64,000 nt of DNA, taken from the NCBI GenBank assembly GCA_910578115.1, contig CAJTPO010000003.1, forward strand, positions 141,447-205,446. The letters run 5' to 3'. The translations under genes were made by a program, and so were the position numbers. The notes beneath the pieces are model-generated. The model saw nothing but the letters and a program-made list of their open reading frames with translations, did not search any database and was not told the DNA's origin. Source of the DNA: an uncultured Lachnospiraceae bacterium. GTDB lineage: Bacteria; Bacillota; Clostridia; Lachnospirales; Lachnospiraceae. Position 1 is the first letter of the stretch. Every line of letters starts with the position of its first letter. Of the stretch, positions 17,535-26,346 are shown in pieces.

Positions 17535-18422
17535 TTATTCATCCGCACAGTTTCCACATCCGCCGTGATGGGTATCGCCCTCCTGCGCTTTCAGGAACGC
17601 CCTTCCCTCTCTCGTCTTATAGATCTGCTGGCGTTTCATCGCCTGGTCGAAATCTACTTTATGTCCGTCGAATTCCGGACCGTCCACACATGCAAACTTT
17701 ACTTCACCATCCACCGTCAGACGACATGCCCCACACATACCCGTGCCATCCACCATGATCGGATTCATGCTGACTACCGTCGGCAGCTCATATTTCTTCG
17801 TCGTCAGGCAGACAAATTTCATCATGATCATCGGACCTATGGCTACACATACATCATAGCTTTTCCCTTCCTGCTCGATCAAATCCTCGATCACTTTTGT
17901 GACCATGCCGCTCCTGCCATAAGAACCATCATCCGTAGTGACATAAAGATTACCCGCCACAGCCTTCATCTCTTCTTCCATGATCAGCAGTTCTTTCGTC
18001 TTCGCACCGATGATCACATCGGCCTTCACGCCATGCTCATGCAGCCACTTAACCTGCGGATAGACCGGAGCCGTACCGAGACCGCCTGCCACAAAAAGGA
18101 TCCGCTTCTTTTGCAGGCTCTCCACTCCTTCATGAATAAATTCCGACGGACAGCCCAGAGGACCGACAAAATCGTGGAAACTGTCGCCGGTTTTCAGCTT
18201 TCTCATCATTTCTGTCGCCGCGCCCACGACCTGTAATACGATGGTGATCGTTCCCGCCTCTCTGTCGTAATCGCATATCGTCAGCGGAATACGCTCTCCC
18301 TCCTCATCCATCCTGACAATAACAAACTGTCCCGGCTGGCAGGCCCTGGCAACACGAGGCGCTTCAACATCCATAAGATAAATATTTGTTGTAAGTTCTT
18401 CTGCTTTTACTATCCTGTACAT
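17535..18422 (-). CDS. nfnA: NfnA: sulfide/dihydroorotate-dehydrogenase-like FAD/NAD/2Fe-2S subunit
   Basis: A 295-residue protein of the PyrK/NfnA family. An N-terminal FAD-binding barrel includes VARACQPGQFVIVRMDEEGERIPLTI (flavin-binding R-x-P-L-T), followed by a NAD-binding domain (FVAGGLGTAPVYPQVKWL), and the C-terminal 2Fe-2S ligands in GTGMCGACRLTVDGEVKFACVDGPEFDG. It ends with an additional CGNCADE tail. It lies 66 bases upstream of nfnB in the same direction, the order expected for the NfnAB complex. That complex balances NADH, NADPH and reduced ferredoxin pools in anaerobes; the tail's cysteines are not part of the core motif as I know it. Confidence 0.9.
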   Translation of the reverse strand: MYRIVKAEELTTNIYLMDVEAPRVARACQPGQFVIVRMDEEGERIPLTICDYDREAGTITIVLQVVGAATEMMRKLKTGDSFHDFVGPLGCPSEFIHEGVESLQKKRILFVAGGLGTAPVYPQVKWLHEHGVKADVIIGAKTKELLIMEEEMKAVAGNLYVTTDDGSYGRSGMVTKVIEDLIEQEGKSYDVCVAIGPMIMMKFVCLTTKKYELPTVVSMNPIMVDGTGMCGACRLTVDGEVKFACVDGPEFDGHKVDFDQAMKRQQIYKTREGRAFLKAQEGDTHHGGCGNCADE

Positions 18423-18510
18423 CCCTGTTTATCCTCCTAAACCGATCTCCTTACCATATCTCACTAATAATAATGTAACTCCCCTTTTTTTGCAACCGTT
18501 TCTTTCACAT

Positions 18511-19968
18511 CTATATGGCCACCGCCACAAACTCCCCCTCTTCGTCATATCCAAGCTGAGCGGCTTCCCCCGTGTGTATCTCGATCAGAAAAACTTTATC
18601 GGTTCGGCTCAGGATCCCTGTCCCGTCATCATAATATTCATTGATCGTATAATAACCGCTGCCATCAATACCAAGCACGGAGCTGAACTGATAACTCAGC
18701 GTTCCGCTGTATCGTTTACTGTTTCCCGCCGCATCTTCCAGATATTCCGTCTCCACCAGCCTGCTGATGAGATTCTCAACTGCCTGATCGGTTGGAATGG
18801 CATCTTCGAGTGCCAGGGTGTATGTTCTCATAATCACTTCACTGGACACACCCTCGTCGCTGATGTTTACAAATTTAAATTGTGTTCTTCCCAGAGGCAT
18901 GGGAATCGGCCCCGTATAGGGCACGCTGTCGGCAGTCGGTTCCGAACCGTCCGTCGTATAGAAGATCTTACAGCCCTCCAGGCCTTCCGCCACGATCATC
19001 ATGGGCTCCGTATATTCTCCGCTGTACAATTCCACTTCCGGTGCATTCGGTACGGACAGATTGATCACGTATTTTCTGGTAACAATCTCGCTCTCTATAC
19101 CGTAATCATTCACGAAAAAGGCACTGATCGTATGTTCACCGTCTTCAAGAAACAGGGGTGCCGTATAAATCTGGCTGTGTTTGTCCGGTCTGGTTCCATC
19201 CACGGTGTAATAGATCGTTCCTGAGGTATTGGAACTGAGCTTCAGGGGAATCACCTCTGCGTAATCCCCTTCCACATAACTGAATTCCGGTGCCATTGCC
19301 AGATAACTCTGGAACATATTGACGATGGCATCATCCTGACAGTTCTGCAGCAGCTCATTGATCATTCCATACTGCTCCTGGTTGGCATAGATCGTTACCA
19401 CCTTATTGTAGGCTTCCTCCACATCTTCATAGGAAAACCCATTATTATCTATTATCCTGAACAACGCACGAAGCGCCGCATCATCCTCTTTCTGCACATA
19501 GTAATAATCCGCCTCCAGAAATAGAAGCTCCGCCGCATACGGGTTCTTTGTCAGGGCCTCTTCCAGACAGGCTATCGCTTCCGGGTAAGCTTCCTTTGCC
19601 GCGTATTCTCTGGCCTTTTCGATCTGATATTCTACCGTCTGGATATGATAGGCATACGCCCCGTATGTCACCAATGCCACGACAAAGAAGATCACCAGGC
19701 TGACGATCACCCATATTCTTCTACTGTCCGGAACCGGTTCTTCCGTCTTACCATGCTCTTCCTTTGTTTTCGTCTTCGTCTTTATATTTGTCTGTTCTAC
19801 TACTGTATCGCTCTCATCATCTTGTCCTGCCACCAGAATAGACAAAGTTTCCGTTATGCTGTTTTCTATTTCCGGCTCAAAATCAGGTACGATCCTAATC
19901 TCCTCTCCGCATGTTTCACAGATCAGATGTCCCTCGATCATTTCATTGCCGCAATGTGGACACTTCAT
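18511..19968 (-). CDS. Zinc-ribbon membrane protein with chitobiase-type repeats
   Basis: A 485-residue protein with a modular layout visible by eye. Residues 1-25 form a zinc ribbon (CPHCGNEMIEGHLICETCGEE). After an acidic/Lys-Thr linker comes a membrane helix (about 89-110, WVIVSLVIFFVVALVTYGAYAY), then a TPR-like helical stretch (AREYAAKEAYPEAIACLEEALTKNPYAAELLFLEADYYYVQ), then two repeats of the chitobiase/hexosaminidase C-terminal type (GTIYYTVDGTRPDKHSQIYTAPL and CKIFYTTDGSEPTADSVPYTGPI). The C-terminal part carries a small beta domain. The combination suggests an extracytoplasmic sensor or scaffold; I cannot assign a function. It sits between nfnA and folD on the same strand. Confidence 0.75.
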   Translation of the reverse strand: MKCPHCGNEMIEGHLICETCGEEIRIVPDFEPEIENSITETLSILVAGQDDESDTVVEQTNIKTKTKTKEEHGKTEEPVPDSRRIWVIVSLVIFFVVALVTYGAYAYHIQTVEYQIEKAREYAAKEAYPEAIACLEEALTKNPYAAELLFLEADYYYVQKEDDAALRALFRIIDNNGFSYEDVEEAYNKVVTIYANQEQYGMINELLQNCQDDAIVNMFQSYLAMAPEFSYVEGDYAEVIPLKLSSNTSGTIYYTVDGTRPDKHSQIYTAPLFLEDGEHTISAFFVNDYGIESEIVTRKYVINLSVPNAPEVELYSGEYTEPMMIVAEGLEGCKIFYTTDGSEPTADSVPYTGPIPMPLGRTQFKFVNISDEGVSSEVIMRTYTLALEDAIPTDQAVENLISRLVETEYLEDAAGNSKRYSGTLSYQFSSVLGIDGSGYYTINEYYDDGTGILSRTDKVFLIEIHTGEAAQLGYDEEGEFVAVAI

Positions 19969-19998
19969 AAACAGTTCCCTTTCTTGTCTGTCGTCCGA

Positions 19999-20847
19999 CT
20001 ATCTCCCGGCAATGCCTGCCTCCACACAATTATTCATCAACATGGCGATCGTCATCGGCCCTACACCGCCCGGCACAGGCGTGATCGCGCTGCATACCGG
20101 TGCAACATCCTCATAGTCCACGTCTCCGCACAGTTTTCCTGCTTCGTTTCGATGAATGCCGACATCTATCACAACGGCTCCCTCTTTCACGTACTCCCTG
20201 GTTATCATTTTCGGTTTTCCCGTCGCCACGATCAGGATGTCCGCCCTCCGTGTCACTTCCCGAAGATTCTCCGTCCTGGAGTGCGCGATGGTCACCGTTG
20301 CATTTTCCCGCAGGATGAGCAGCGCCATGGGCTTCCCAACAATATTACTTCTGCCAATGATCACGCACTCCCGGCCGGCAATCTCTATGCCGGATCTCTT
20401 CAGAAGCTGTATGATCCCGGCCGGTGTACAGGATACAAACCCCGGCTGGCCGATACAGAGCGCGCCCACACTCTGCGGATGGAAACCATCCACGTCTTTT
20501 CGGGGGTCGATCGCCCGGATGACCACATCTTCATCAATCTGCGCCGGCAGCGGCAGCTGCACGAGAATCCCGTTCACTTCCTCCTCATTATTCAGCTTGT
20601 CGATCAGCTGCAGCAGTTCTTCCTGTGTCGTCTCTTCCGGCAGCTCATAGGAGCGCGAATCGATACCGATATACGCACATGCCTTCTTCTTGTTCCCTAC
20701 ATAAACCGAAGATGCAGGATCACTGCCCACCTGTATAACGGCGAGACAGATGGAGATTCCCCGGGAAATCTTTAAATCTGCAACCTTCTCCTTCAATTCC
20801 TCTTTGATCTGTGCTGAAATCGCCTTACCATCTATATTCTGCGGCAT
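19999..20847 (-). CDS. folD: Bifunctional methylenetetrahydrofolate dehydrogenase / methenyl-THF cyclohydrolase
   Basis: FolD interconverts 5,10-methylene-THF, 5,10-methenyl-THF and 10-formyl-THF. The 282-residue protein carries all landmarks: YVGNKKKACAYIGI (the catalytic Tyr/Lys region, about residues 48-61), GILVQLPLPAQID, KDVDGFHPQSVGAL, the NADP-site motif VIIGRSNIVGKPMALLIL, and the C-terminal TPVPGGVGPMTIAMLMNNCVEA. The ATG at 20847 is used; an ATG at 20859 lies within the GGAGGT ribosome-binding sequence that serves 20847. It is immediately downstream of fhs, which supplies 10-formyl-THF. Confidence 0.97.
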   Translation of the reverse strand: MPQNIDGKAISAQIKEELKEKVADLKISRGISICLAVIQVGSDPASSVYVGNKKKACAYIGIDSRSYELPEETTQEELLQLIDKLNNEEEVNGILVQLPLPAQIDEDVVIRAIDPRKDVDGFHPQSVGALCIGQPGFVSCTPAGIIQLLKRSGIEIAGRECVIIGRSNIVGKPMALLILRENATVTIAHSRTENLREVTRRADILIVATGKPKMITREYVKEGAVVIDVGIHRNEAGKLCGDVDYEDVAPVCSAITPVPGGVGPMTIAMLMNNCVEAGIAGR

Positions 20848-20903
20848 AACTACCTCCATTCAAAAGTGCTGCCCTCTGTTTCCTTTCTCTCCCCGGTGTT
20901 ACT

Positions 20904-22574
20904 TTAAAACAGTCCGGTTATCTTTCCCCCTTCATCGACATCGATCTGATGGGCCGCCGGTTTCTTTGGCAGTCCTGGCATTGTCATGACTACTCCCGTC
21001 AATACTACTACAAATCCTGCTCCGGCCGAGACATATACCTCTCTGACATGCATCTTAAAACCGACCGGTCTTCCCAAAAGTGCCGGATCATCCGACAGAG
21101 AATACTGCGTCTTGGCCATGCATACGGGCAGATTCCCAAAACCCAGCTTTTCCAGATTCTGCAGCTGTTTCACGGCTGTCGCCGCATAAGTCACGCCGTC
21201 TGCACCATAGATTTCGGAGGCTATTGTCTCTATCTTCTCCTTTAAAGGCAGTGCATCCTCGTACAATACTTTAAAATGACTCTCCTTCTTTTCCAATGTT
21301 TCAAGAATTCTGGAAGCAAGCTCTACGCCGCCGGCTCCGCCCTTCTCCCAGACTTCCGAAATGGCAAACCCGCATCCTCTCTCCTGACAGAAATCTCTTA
21401 CAAAATCAATTTCCTTCCGGGTATCCGTCACGAAAGCATTCAATGTTACAATGATCGGCACCTGATATTTCTGCAGATTCTCTATGTGCTTCTCCAAATT
21501 AACAATTCCCGCCTGCAATGCAGGGAGATTCTCTGCTGACAGCTCCTCTTTGGCAATTCCACCGTTATATTTAAGGGCACGCACCGTCGCAACAAGAACC
21601 ACGGCATCCGGCTTTAAGCCTGCCATGCGACACTTAATATCAAAAAATTTCTCCGCACCCAGATCTGCGCCGAAACCAGCCTCCGTAATAACATAGTCCG
21701 CCATCTTAAGCGCTGTCTTCGTTGCACGCACGGAGTTACAGCCGTGAGCGATATTGGCAAAAGGGCCGCCATGTACCAGAGCCGGTGTATGCTCCAGCGT
21801 CTGAATCAGATTCGGCTTTAAAGCATCCTTTAACAAAGCCGCCATGGCTCCCACCGCCTGTAAATCGGAGGCAGTCACCGGATCACCCTGATCGTTATAA
21901 GCAACAATGATCCTGCCAAGCCGCTCTTTCAGATCCTGCATATCCGACGCCAGACAAAGAATCGCCATAATCTCCGAAGCCACCGTGATCACAAAGTGAT
22001 CCTCACGGACAAAGCCGTCTGCCCTGGCTCCAAGCCCTACAACAATATTTCTGAGAGAACGGTCATTCATATCCAGACACCGTTTCCAGACGACCTGTCT
22101 GGTATCAATGCGCAGCTCATTTCCCTGCTGTATATGATTGTCGAGAAGCGCCGCCAGAAGATTATTGGCGGAAGTTATCGCATGAAAATCACCTGTAAAA
22201 TGCAGGTTCAAATCTTCCATGGGTACCACCTGTGCATATCCGCCGCCGGCCGCCCCTCCCTTAATGCCAAAACACGGACCAAGTGAGGGTTCCCTGAGTG
22301 CAATAACAGCCTTAAGTCCCATCCGGCCAAAAGCCTGCCCCAATCCCACACTGGTGGTTGTCTTCCCCTCACCGGCAGGCGTGGGATTGATCGCCGTCAC
22401 CAGGATCAGCTTCCCGTCGCGGTTACCCTGAATACGTTCTACATACTCATCTGAGATCTTGGCCTTATACCTCCCGTACAGTTCAAGATCATCCGGCCCG
22501 ATCCCGATCTTTTCGGCAACATCCACTATATTTTCCAACTTCGCTTCCTGCGCGATCTCTATGTCTGTCTTCAT
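20904..22574 (-). CDS. fhs: Formate-tetrahydrofolate ligase
   Basis: This enzyme makes 10-formyl-THF from formate, THF and ATP; in anaerobes it feeds purine synthesis and, in acetogens, the methyl branch of the Wood-Ljungdahl pathway. The 556-residue length is standard. Motifs: KLILVTAINPTPAGEGKTTTSVGLGQA (P-loop, about residue 55-81), ALREPSLGPCFGIKGGAAGGGYAQVVPMEDLNLHFTGD, and VTEAGFGADLGAEKFFDIKCR. It forms a pair with folD, with only about 56 bases between them. No other acetyl-CoA pathway genes lie in the window, so acetogenesis cannot be inferred from this alone. Confidence 0.97.
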   Translation of the reverse strand: MKTDIEIAQEAKLENIVDVAEKIGIGPDDLELYGRYKAKISDEYVERIQGNRDGKLILVTAINPTPAGEGKTTTSVGLGQAFGRMGLKAVIALREPSLGPCFGIKGGAAGGGYAQVVPMEDLNLHFTGDFHAITSANNLLAALLDNHIQQGNELRIDTRQVVWKRCLDMNDRSLRNIVVGLGARADGFVREDHFVITVASEIMAILCLASDMQDLKERLGRIIVAYNDQGDPVTASDLQAVGAMAALLKDALKPNLIQTLEHTPALVHGGPFANIAHGCNSVRATKTALKMADYVITEAGFGADLGAEKFFDIKCRMAGLKPDAVVLVATVRALKYNGGIAKEELSAENLPALQAGIVNLEKHIENLQKYQVPIIVTLNAFVTDTRKEIDFVRDFCQERGCGFAISEVWEKGGAGGVELASRILETLEKKESHFKVLYEDALPLKEKIETIASEIYGADGVTYAATAVKQLQNLEKLGFGNLPVCMAKTQYSLSDDPALLGRPVGFKMHVREVYVSAGAGFVVVLTGVVMTMPGLPKKPAAHQIDVDEGGKITGLF

Positions 22575-22624
22575 GCCCGCTCCCTGCCTTTCTTAAACCT
22601 GTTCCTCATGCAACTATCCATAAT

Positions 22625-25381
22625 TTACAGCACTTCTTCTACAAACTGTTCAAATTCTTCGGCAGTCATCAATACCTTACGTGGCTTCGTGCCTTCCTCT
22701 TCCCCTACAACACCGGCCTCGCTCAATTGATCCATAATCCTGGCTGCTCTGTTAAATCCGATCTTAAAAACGCGCTGCAGCATCCCGATGGAAGCCTTGT
22801 CCTTATCGATAATAAACCTGCCGGCTTCCGCGAAATACTGATCGTACTCAGAACCGCTTTCTCCATTTCCCGCACTGCCCGGAGCAGCCGCACCACTTCC
22901 GATATTCTGAATCTTCTCCTCAATATCACCACTGTAAACATTCCCGATCACCTGATTCTTCAGGAAATCCACGACATCCGATACTTCCTGGTCCGATACA
23001 AAAGCCCCCTGCATACGCGCCGGTTTCGGATACCCCTGTGGGTAAAAGAGCATGTCCCCCTTGCCCAACAGCTTCTCCGCACCCACCATATCCAGAATCG
23101 TACGGGAATCCACGCCACTGGATACGGCAAACGCTACACGGCTTGGCATATTTGCCTTGATCAACCCTGTAATGACATCCACAGACGGTCTCTGCGTCGC
23201 TATGATCAGATGGATACCGCACGCCCTGGCCAGCTGCGCCAGACGGCAAATGGACTCTTCCACCTCTCCGGGGGACACCATCATCAGATCCGCAAGCTCG
23301 TCCACAATGATCAGAATCTGTGGCAGCTTCGCCGGCGCTTCCGGATCACCTGCTTTCTGCATGTCCTCAACTTTCCGATTGTATCCTTTGAGATCCCGTA
23401 CATTGTGGTCTGCAAACTTCTTATAGCGGTCCGTCATCTCAGCAACACCCCAGTGTAATGCTCCGGCTGCTTTCTTCGGATCCGTCACCACCGGAATCAA
23501 CAGATGTGGAATTCCATTGTAGACACTCAGTTCCACCACTTTCGGATCAATCATGATCATTTTAACATCTTCCGGTTTTGCCTTATACAAAATACCCATA
23601 ATAATGGTATTAATACAGACTGACTTACCGGAACCGGTAGCACCCGCGATCAGCATATGAGGCATTCTGGCAATATCCGTCACAACGATCTTACCGCCAA
23701 TATCCTTCCCCACGGCAAAAGCGAGACTGGAGGGAAATTCACGGAATTCTTTAGACTCCACCAGCTCTCTGAAAGAAACCGCCATGTTTTCTTTATTCGG
23801 AACTTCTATCCCAACTGCCGCCTTACCCGGGATCGGAGCCTCTATTCTGATATCCGTAGCTGCCAGATTTAATTTGATATCATCTGCAAGGCCTACGATC
23901 TTACTCACCTTAACACCCTGTTCCGGCTGCAGTTCATAACGGGTTACCGATGGTCCCTGGCTGATATCCGTAATCGCAACTTTAACACCAAAAGTCTCCA
24001 GTGTCTTTTGCAGATGCAGGGCTGTCTCCTTCAATTCTCTGGCCGAATCACCGTTGTTCTTGTTCTTCGCCCTGATCAGCAGATCGTAAGATGGAAACTG
24101 ATATGGTCTGGGAATCCCGGTTTCCTTATCAGGTGTCGCCTGGACCACTGCCGTCTGTTCCTTCTTCTCCGCCTCCTTAAACGCAGGCACTCGTTCTCTC
24201 CCAGGATTCGGCGGCATGGAATTTTCAATCCTGCTGCCCGCACCTGTCGTAACAGTTCTTCCATTCTGGTGAATGGCAGGTTCTCCAAATTCTTCCACAT
24301 GACTGTTCCCAACGGTTTCTGCCGGACTCTCCGCCCCCTGCTTCTCCTCCGCTGCTCCGTAGATGCGGATCTCGCTGAGATCATCCGATTCGTTTGCTAT
24401 GTAATGGCTGGAATGTTCCTCTTGAACCGCCTGCACGACTTCCTGTGCCTGCAGATCTTCTTCCGGCAGCTGCAGCGTGATCTCGTGGATATCATCCCTG
24501 GTCTTCTCTGCGTCTTCTTTTGTTTTCTCATTATTTAAAGACGTATTGAGCATCACACCGGTGACCTTTTTGTCCATGCGAAGGATCTTCTCATTCTCAA
24601 GCTCTTCTTCCCGAAGTCTGCGCTCCTGTGCCGCTCTGGCACGTCTTTCCTCCGCTCTTGCACGCTTCTCCTCCGCTGCAAGCCGCCTCTCCCTTGCACG
24701 TTCCCTGCGGTACTCGGCATCTTCTACGGATCGTTCATACATTCTGCGTCCCTGTTTCGTTACCCCTCCGATAAAAGATTTCTCGGTAACGATCACCACG
24801 CAGATAACGCCCACAACAAGAAGTGCCAGCACGGTCCCCACCATGCCCAGGAATTTGTAGGACGCATAGAGCACAGACCCGGCAAGCACTCCGCCGCCAC
24901 TGTGCCGCTCACTGCATCGCTTGAATATCTCTCCCATCTGATAGCTTTCTGTTTCTGCCGGATCTACCGCAAACATCTCGAAGACCATACCGATCAAAAC
25001 AGCAATGAGCGCACCTGCGATCAGCTTCCTGACTGCTATATTATTGCCCGCATTGGACATTCCGAAAGCGATCGCCAGAAAAATGATCACCGGTGCAACA
25101 TATGCCATCAATCCAAAAATACCAAACATAACATCGCTGACCGCATCTCCGGCCTTACCGACCAAACCAAAATTACAAAGAAAAAGGATGATCGCAAGCG
25201 CAAGAAACACGATCAGTAATATCTCATTGCGGATTGCCACATCCATTGGCTCTGCGTGTGTACTTTTACTGCCGGTATTTCTCTTTCTCGTCTGTGTCTT
25301 TCTATTGCCAGACACACTTCTGTTCGAAGTTGTCGTTTTTTTCTTCGCGGAAGAACGATTTCCTCCCTGTCCTGATGCCAT
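22625..25381 (-). CDS. ftsK: FtsK/SpoIIIE-type DNA translocase
   Basis: A 918-residue membrane-anchored motor that moves chromosomal DNA through a closing septum, and in spore-formers into the forespore. An N-terminal basic stretch is followed by four or five membrane helices (about residues 50-200), then a long charged linker with an Arg/Glu-rich coiled segment (about 225-265). The RecA-like motor follows, with MLIAGATGSGKSVCINTIIMGILYKAKPEDVKMIMIDPK (Walker A) and ILIIVDELADLMMVSPGEVEESICRLAQLARACGIHLIIATQRPSVDVITGLIKANMPSR. The C-terminal winged-helix gamma domain is GMLQRVFKIGFNRAARIMDQLSEAGVVG. SpoIIIE and FtsK cannot be separated by motifs; spore-formers often carry one gene serving both roles. 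tepA is adjacent, as in Bacillus. Confidence 0.95.
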   Translation of the reverse strand: MASGQGGNRSSAKKKTTTSNRSVSGNRKTQTRKRNTGSKSTHAEPMDVAIRNEILLIVFLALAIILFLCNFGLVGKAGDAVSDVMFGIFGLMAYVAPVIIFLAIAFGMSNAGNNIAVRKLIAGALIAVLIGMVFEMFAVDPAETESYQMGEIFKRCSERHSGGGVLAGSVLYASYKFLGMVGTVLALLVVGVICVVIVTEKSFIGGVTKQGRRMYERSVEDAEYRRERARERRLAAEEKRARAEERRARAAQERRLREEELENEKILRMDKKVTGVMLNTSLNNEKTKEDAEKTRDDIHEITLQLPEEDLQAQEVVQAVQEEHSSHYIANESDDLSEIRIYGAAEEKQGAESPAETVGNSHVEEFGEPAIHQNGRTVTTGAGSRIENSMPPNPGRERVPAFKEAEKKEQTAVVQATPDKETGIPRPYQFPSYDLLIRAKNKNNGDSARELKETALHLQKTLETFGVKVAITDISQGPSVTRYELQPEQGVKVSKIVGLADDIKLNLAATDIRIEAPIPGKAAVGIEVPNKENMAVSFRELVESKEFREFPSSLAFAVGKDIGGKIVVTDIARMPHMLIAGATGSGKSVCINTIIMGILYKAKPEDVKMIMIDPKVVELSVYNGIPHLLIPVVTDPKKAAGALHWGVAEMTDRYKKFADHNVRDLKGYNRKVEDMQKAGDPEAPAKLPQILIIVDELADLMMVSPGEVEESICRLAQLARACGIHLIIATQRPSVDVITGLIKANMPSRVAFAVSSGVDSRTILDMVGAEKLLGKGDMLFYPQGYPKPARMQGAFVSDQEVSDVVDFLKNQVIGNVYSGDIEEKIQNIGSGAAAPGSAGNGESGSEYDQYFAEAGRFIIDKDKASIGMLQRVFKIGFNRAARIMDQLSEAGVVGEEEGTKPRKVLMTAEEFEQFVEEVL

Positions 25382-25458
25382 TAACTATGCCTCCTGACCA
25401 AAATAAGACTTCATATAGTATAGCATTTTCATTTTCTCTTGTCATCCTTTATTTTGTA

Positions 25459-26241
25459 TCAGTTCTCTGGGGAAGCTTTTCGCTTATCGATCATGTCGTG
25501 CAGTCTGGAAACCGCATTTTTAATACCTCCCACCTCACACAGGATCCCTTCATCCACTGCCTCCTGGCCGACAAGTATGGTTCCCACATCCTTGGTCAGC
25601 ACCCCTGTCTCCATCATCAGTTCCTCTATCCTGGACTTGGAGATCCTGCAGTGTTCACAGACAAATCCCGTGATCCGGTTTTGAATCTGCCGGAAATAAT
25701 CAAAGGTCTGCTGTACCCCGATCACCATACCCGTAAGACGTACCGGATGAATCACCATGGTCCCTGTAGGGACAATATAGGAATAATCCGTGCTGACTGC
25801 GATCGGTACACCGATGGAATGGCTGCCGCCCAGTACAAGAGAGACCGTCGGCTTGCTCAGAGATGAGATCATTTCCGCAATGGCCAGACCGGCCTCAACA
25901 TCCCCACCCATCGTGTTAAGCAGGATCAGAACACCGTCGATCTCCTTACTGTCCTCGATGGCCGCCAACTGCGGCAGAATATGCTCATACTTGGTGGTTT
26001 TCGAAGAACTGCTCAGATTGTCATGTCCCTCGATCTCCCCTATGATCGTGATCAAATGAATCTTGTTATGCCTGTCATTCTCATCCAGCGTGATCTGGCC
26101 TGTCGCCTCAATCCGCCCGTCTTTATGCTCCTCTTTTTCCCGCTGCTTTTCCTGCTCGTCACGCTTTTCCTCTTTTGTGCTCCTGTTCGATTTTCCCTCT
26201 TTGTCTTTTCCGTTATGCTTACTGTTTTCCCTGTTTCCCAT
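25459..26241 (-). CDS. ClpP-like membrane-associated serine protease (TepA-type)
   Basis: A 260-residue protein with a highly charged N-terminal region (about residues 1-50, Lys/Glu repeats) followed by a ClpP/SppA-fold domain: IDGVLILLNTMGGDVEAGLAIAEMISSL, VSLVLGGSHSIGVPIAVSTDYSYIVPTGTMVIHPVRLTG. The Ser in GGSHSIG and the His in VIHPVR occupy the catalytic positions. The family includes TepA, linked to protein translocation in Bacillus, where it also neighbours spoIIIE. The start at 26241 has GGAGG six bases upstream; an ATG at 26244 is equally in frame. The longer frame to 26304 crosses a terminator hairpin and is rejected. Confidence 0.85.
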   Translation of the reverse strand: MGNRENSKHNGKDKEGKSNRSTKEEKRDEQEKQREKEEHKDGRIEATGQITLDENDRHNKIHLITIIGEIEGHDNLSSSSKTTKYEHILPQLAAIEDSKEIDGVLILLNTMGGDVEAGLAIAEMISSLSKPTVSLVLGGSHSIGVPIAVSTDYSYIVPTGTMVIHPVRLTGMVIGVQQTFDYFRQIQNRITGFVCEHCRISKSRIEELMMETGVLTKDVGTILVGQEAVDEGILCEVGGIKNAVSRLHDMIDKRKASPEN

Positions 26242-26262
26242 CATGTACCTCCACAAATAGAA

Positions 26263-26300
26263 TAAGAGAATCACAAGCGCTTCTCCGCTCTGTGATTCTC
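26263..26300 (-). terminator. Terminator between the membrane protein gene and tepA
   Basis: GAGAATCACA (26266-26275) pairs perfectly with TGTGATTCTC (26291-26300), followed by TTATTCTATTT on the minus strand. It lies upstream of the tepA ribosome site and argues against the longer TepA start. Confidence 0.75.
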
Positions 26301-26346
26301 TCATAGTTTGTGTTATCTTCCGTCATTTATACATTCCAAAAGACGC

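Noticed and set aside
17529..18236. 235-residue plus-strand open frame
   Set aside because: Antisense to nfnA; His/Phe/Arg-rich, no domain.
26242..26304. Extended N-terminus of TepA
   Set aside because: It would run through a perfect terminator hairpin and lacks a ribosome site, whereas the ATGs at 26244/26241 have GGAGG.
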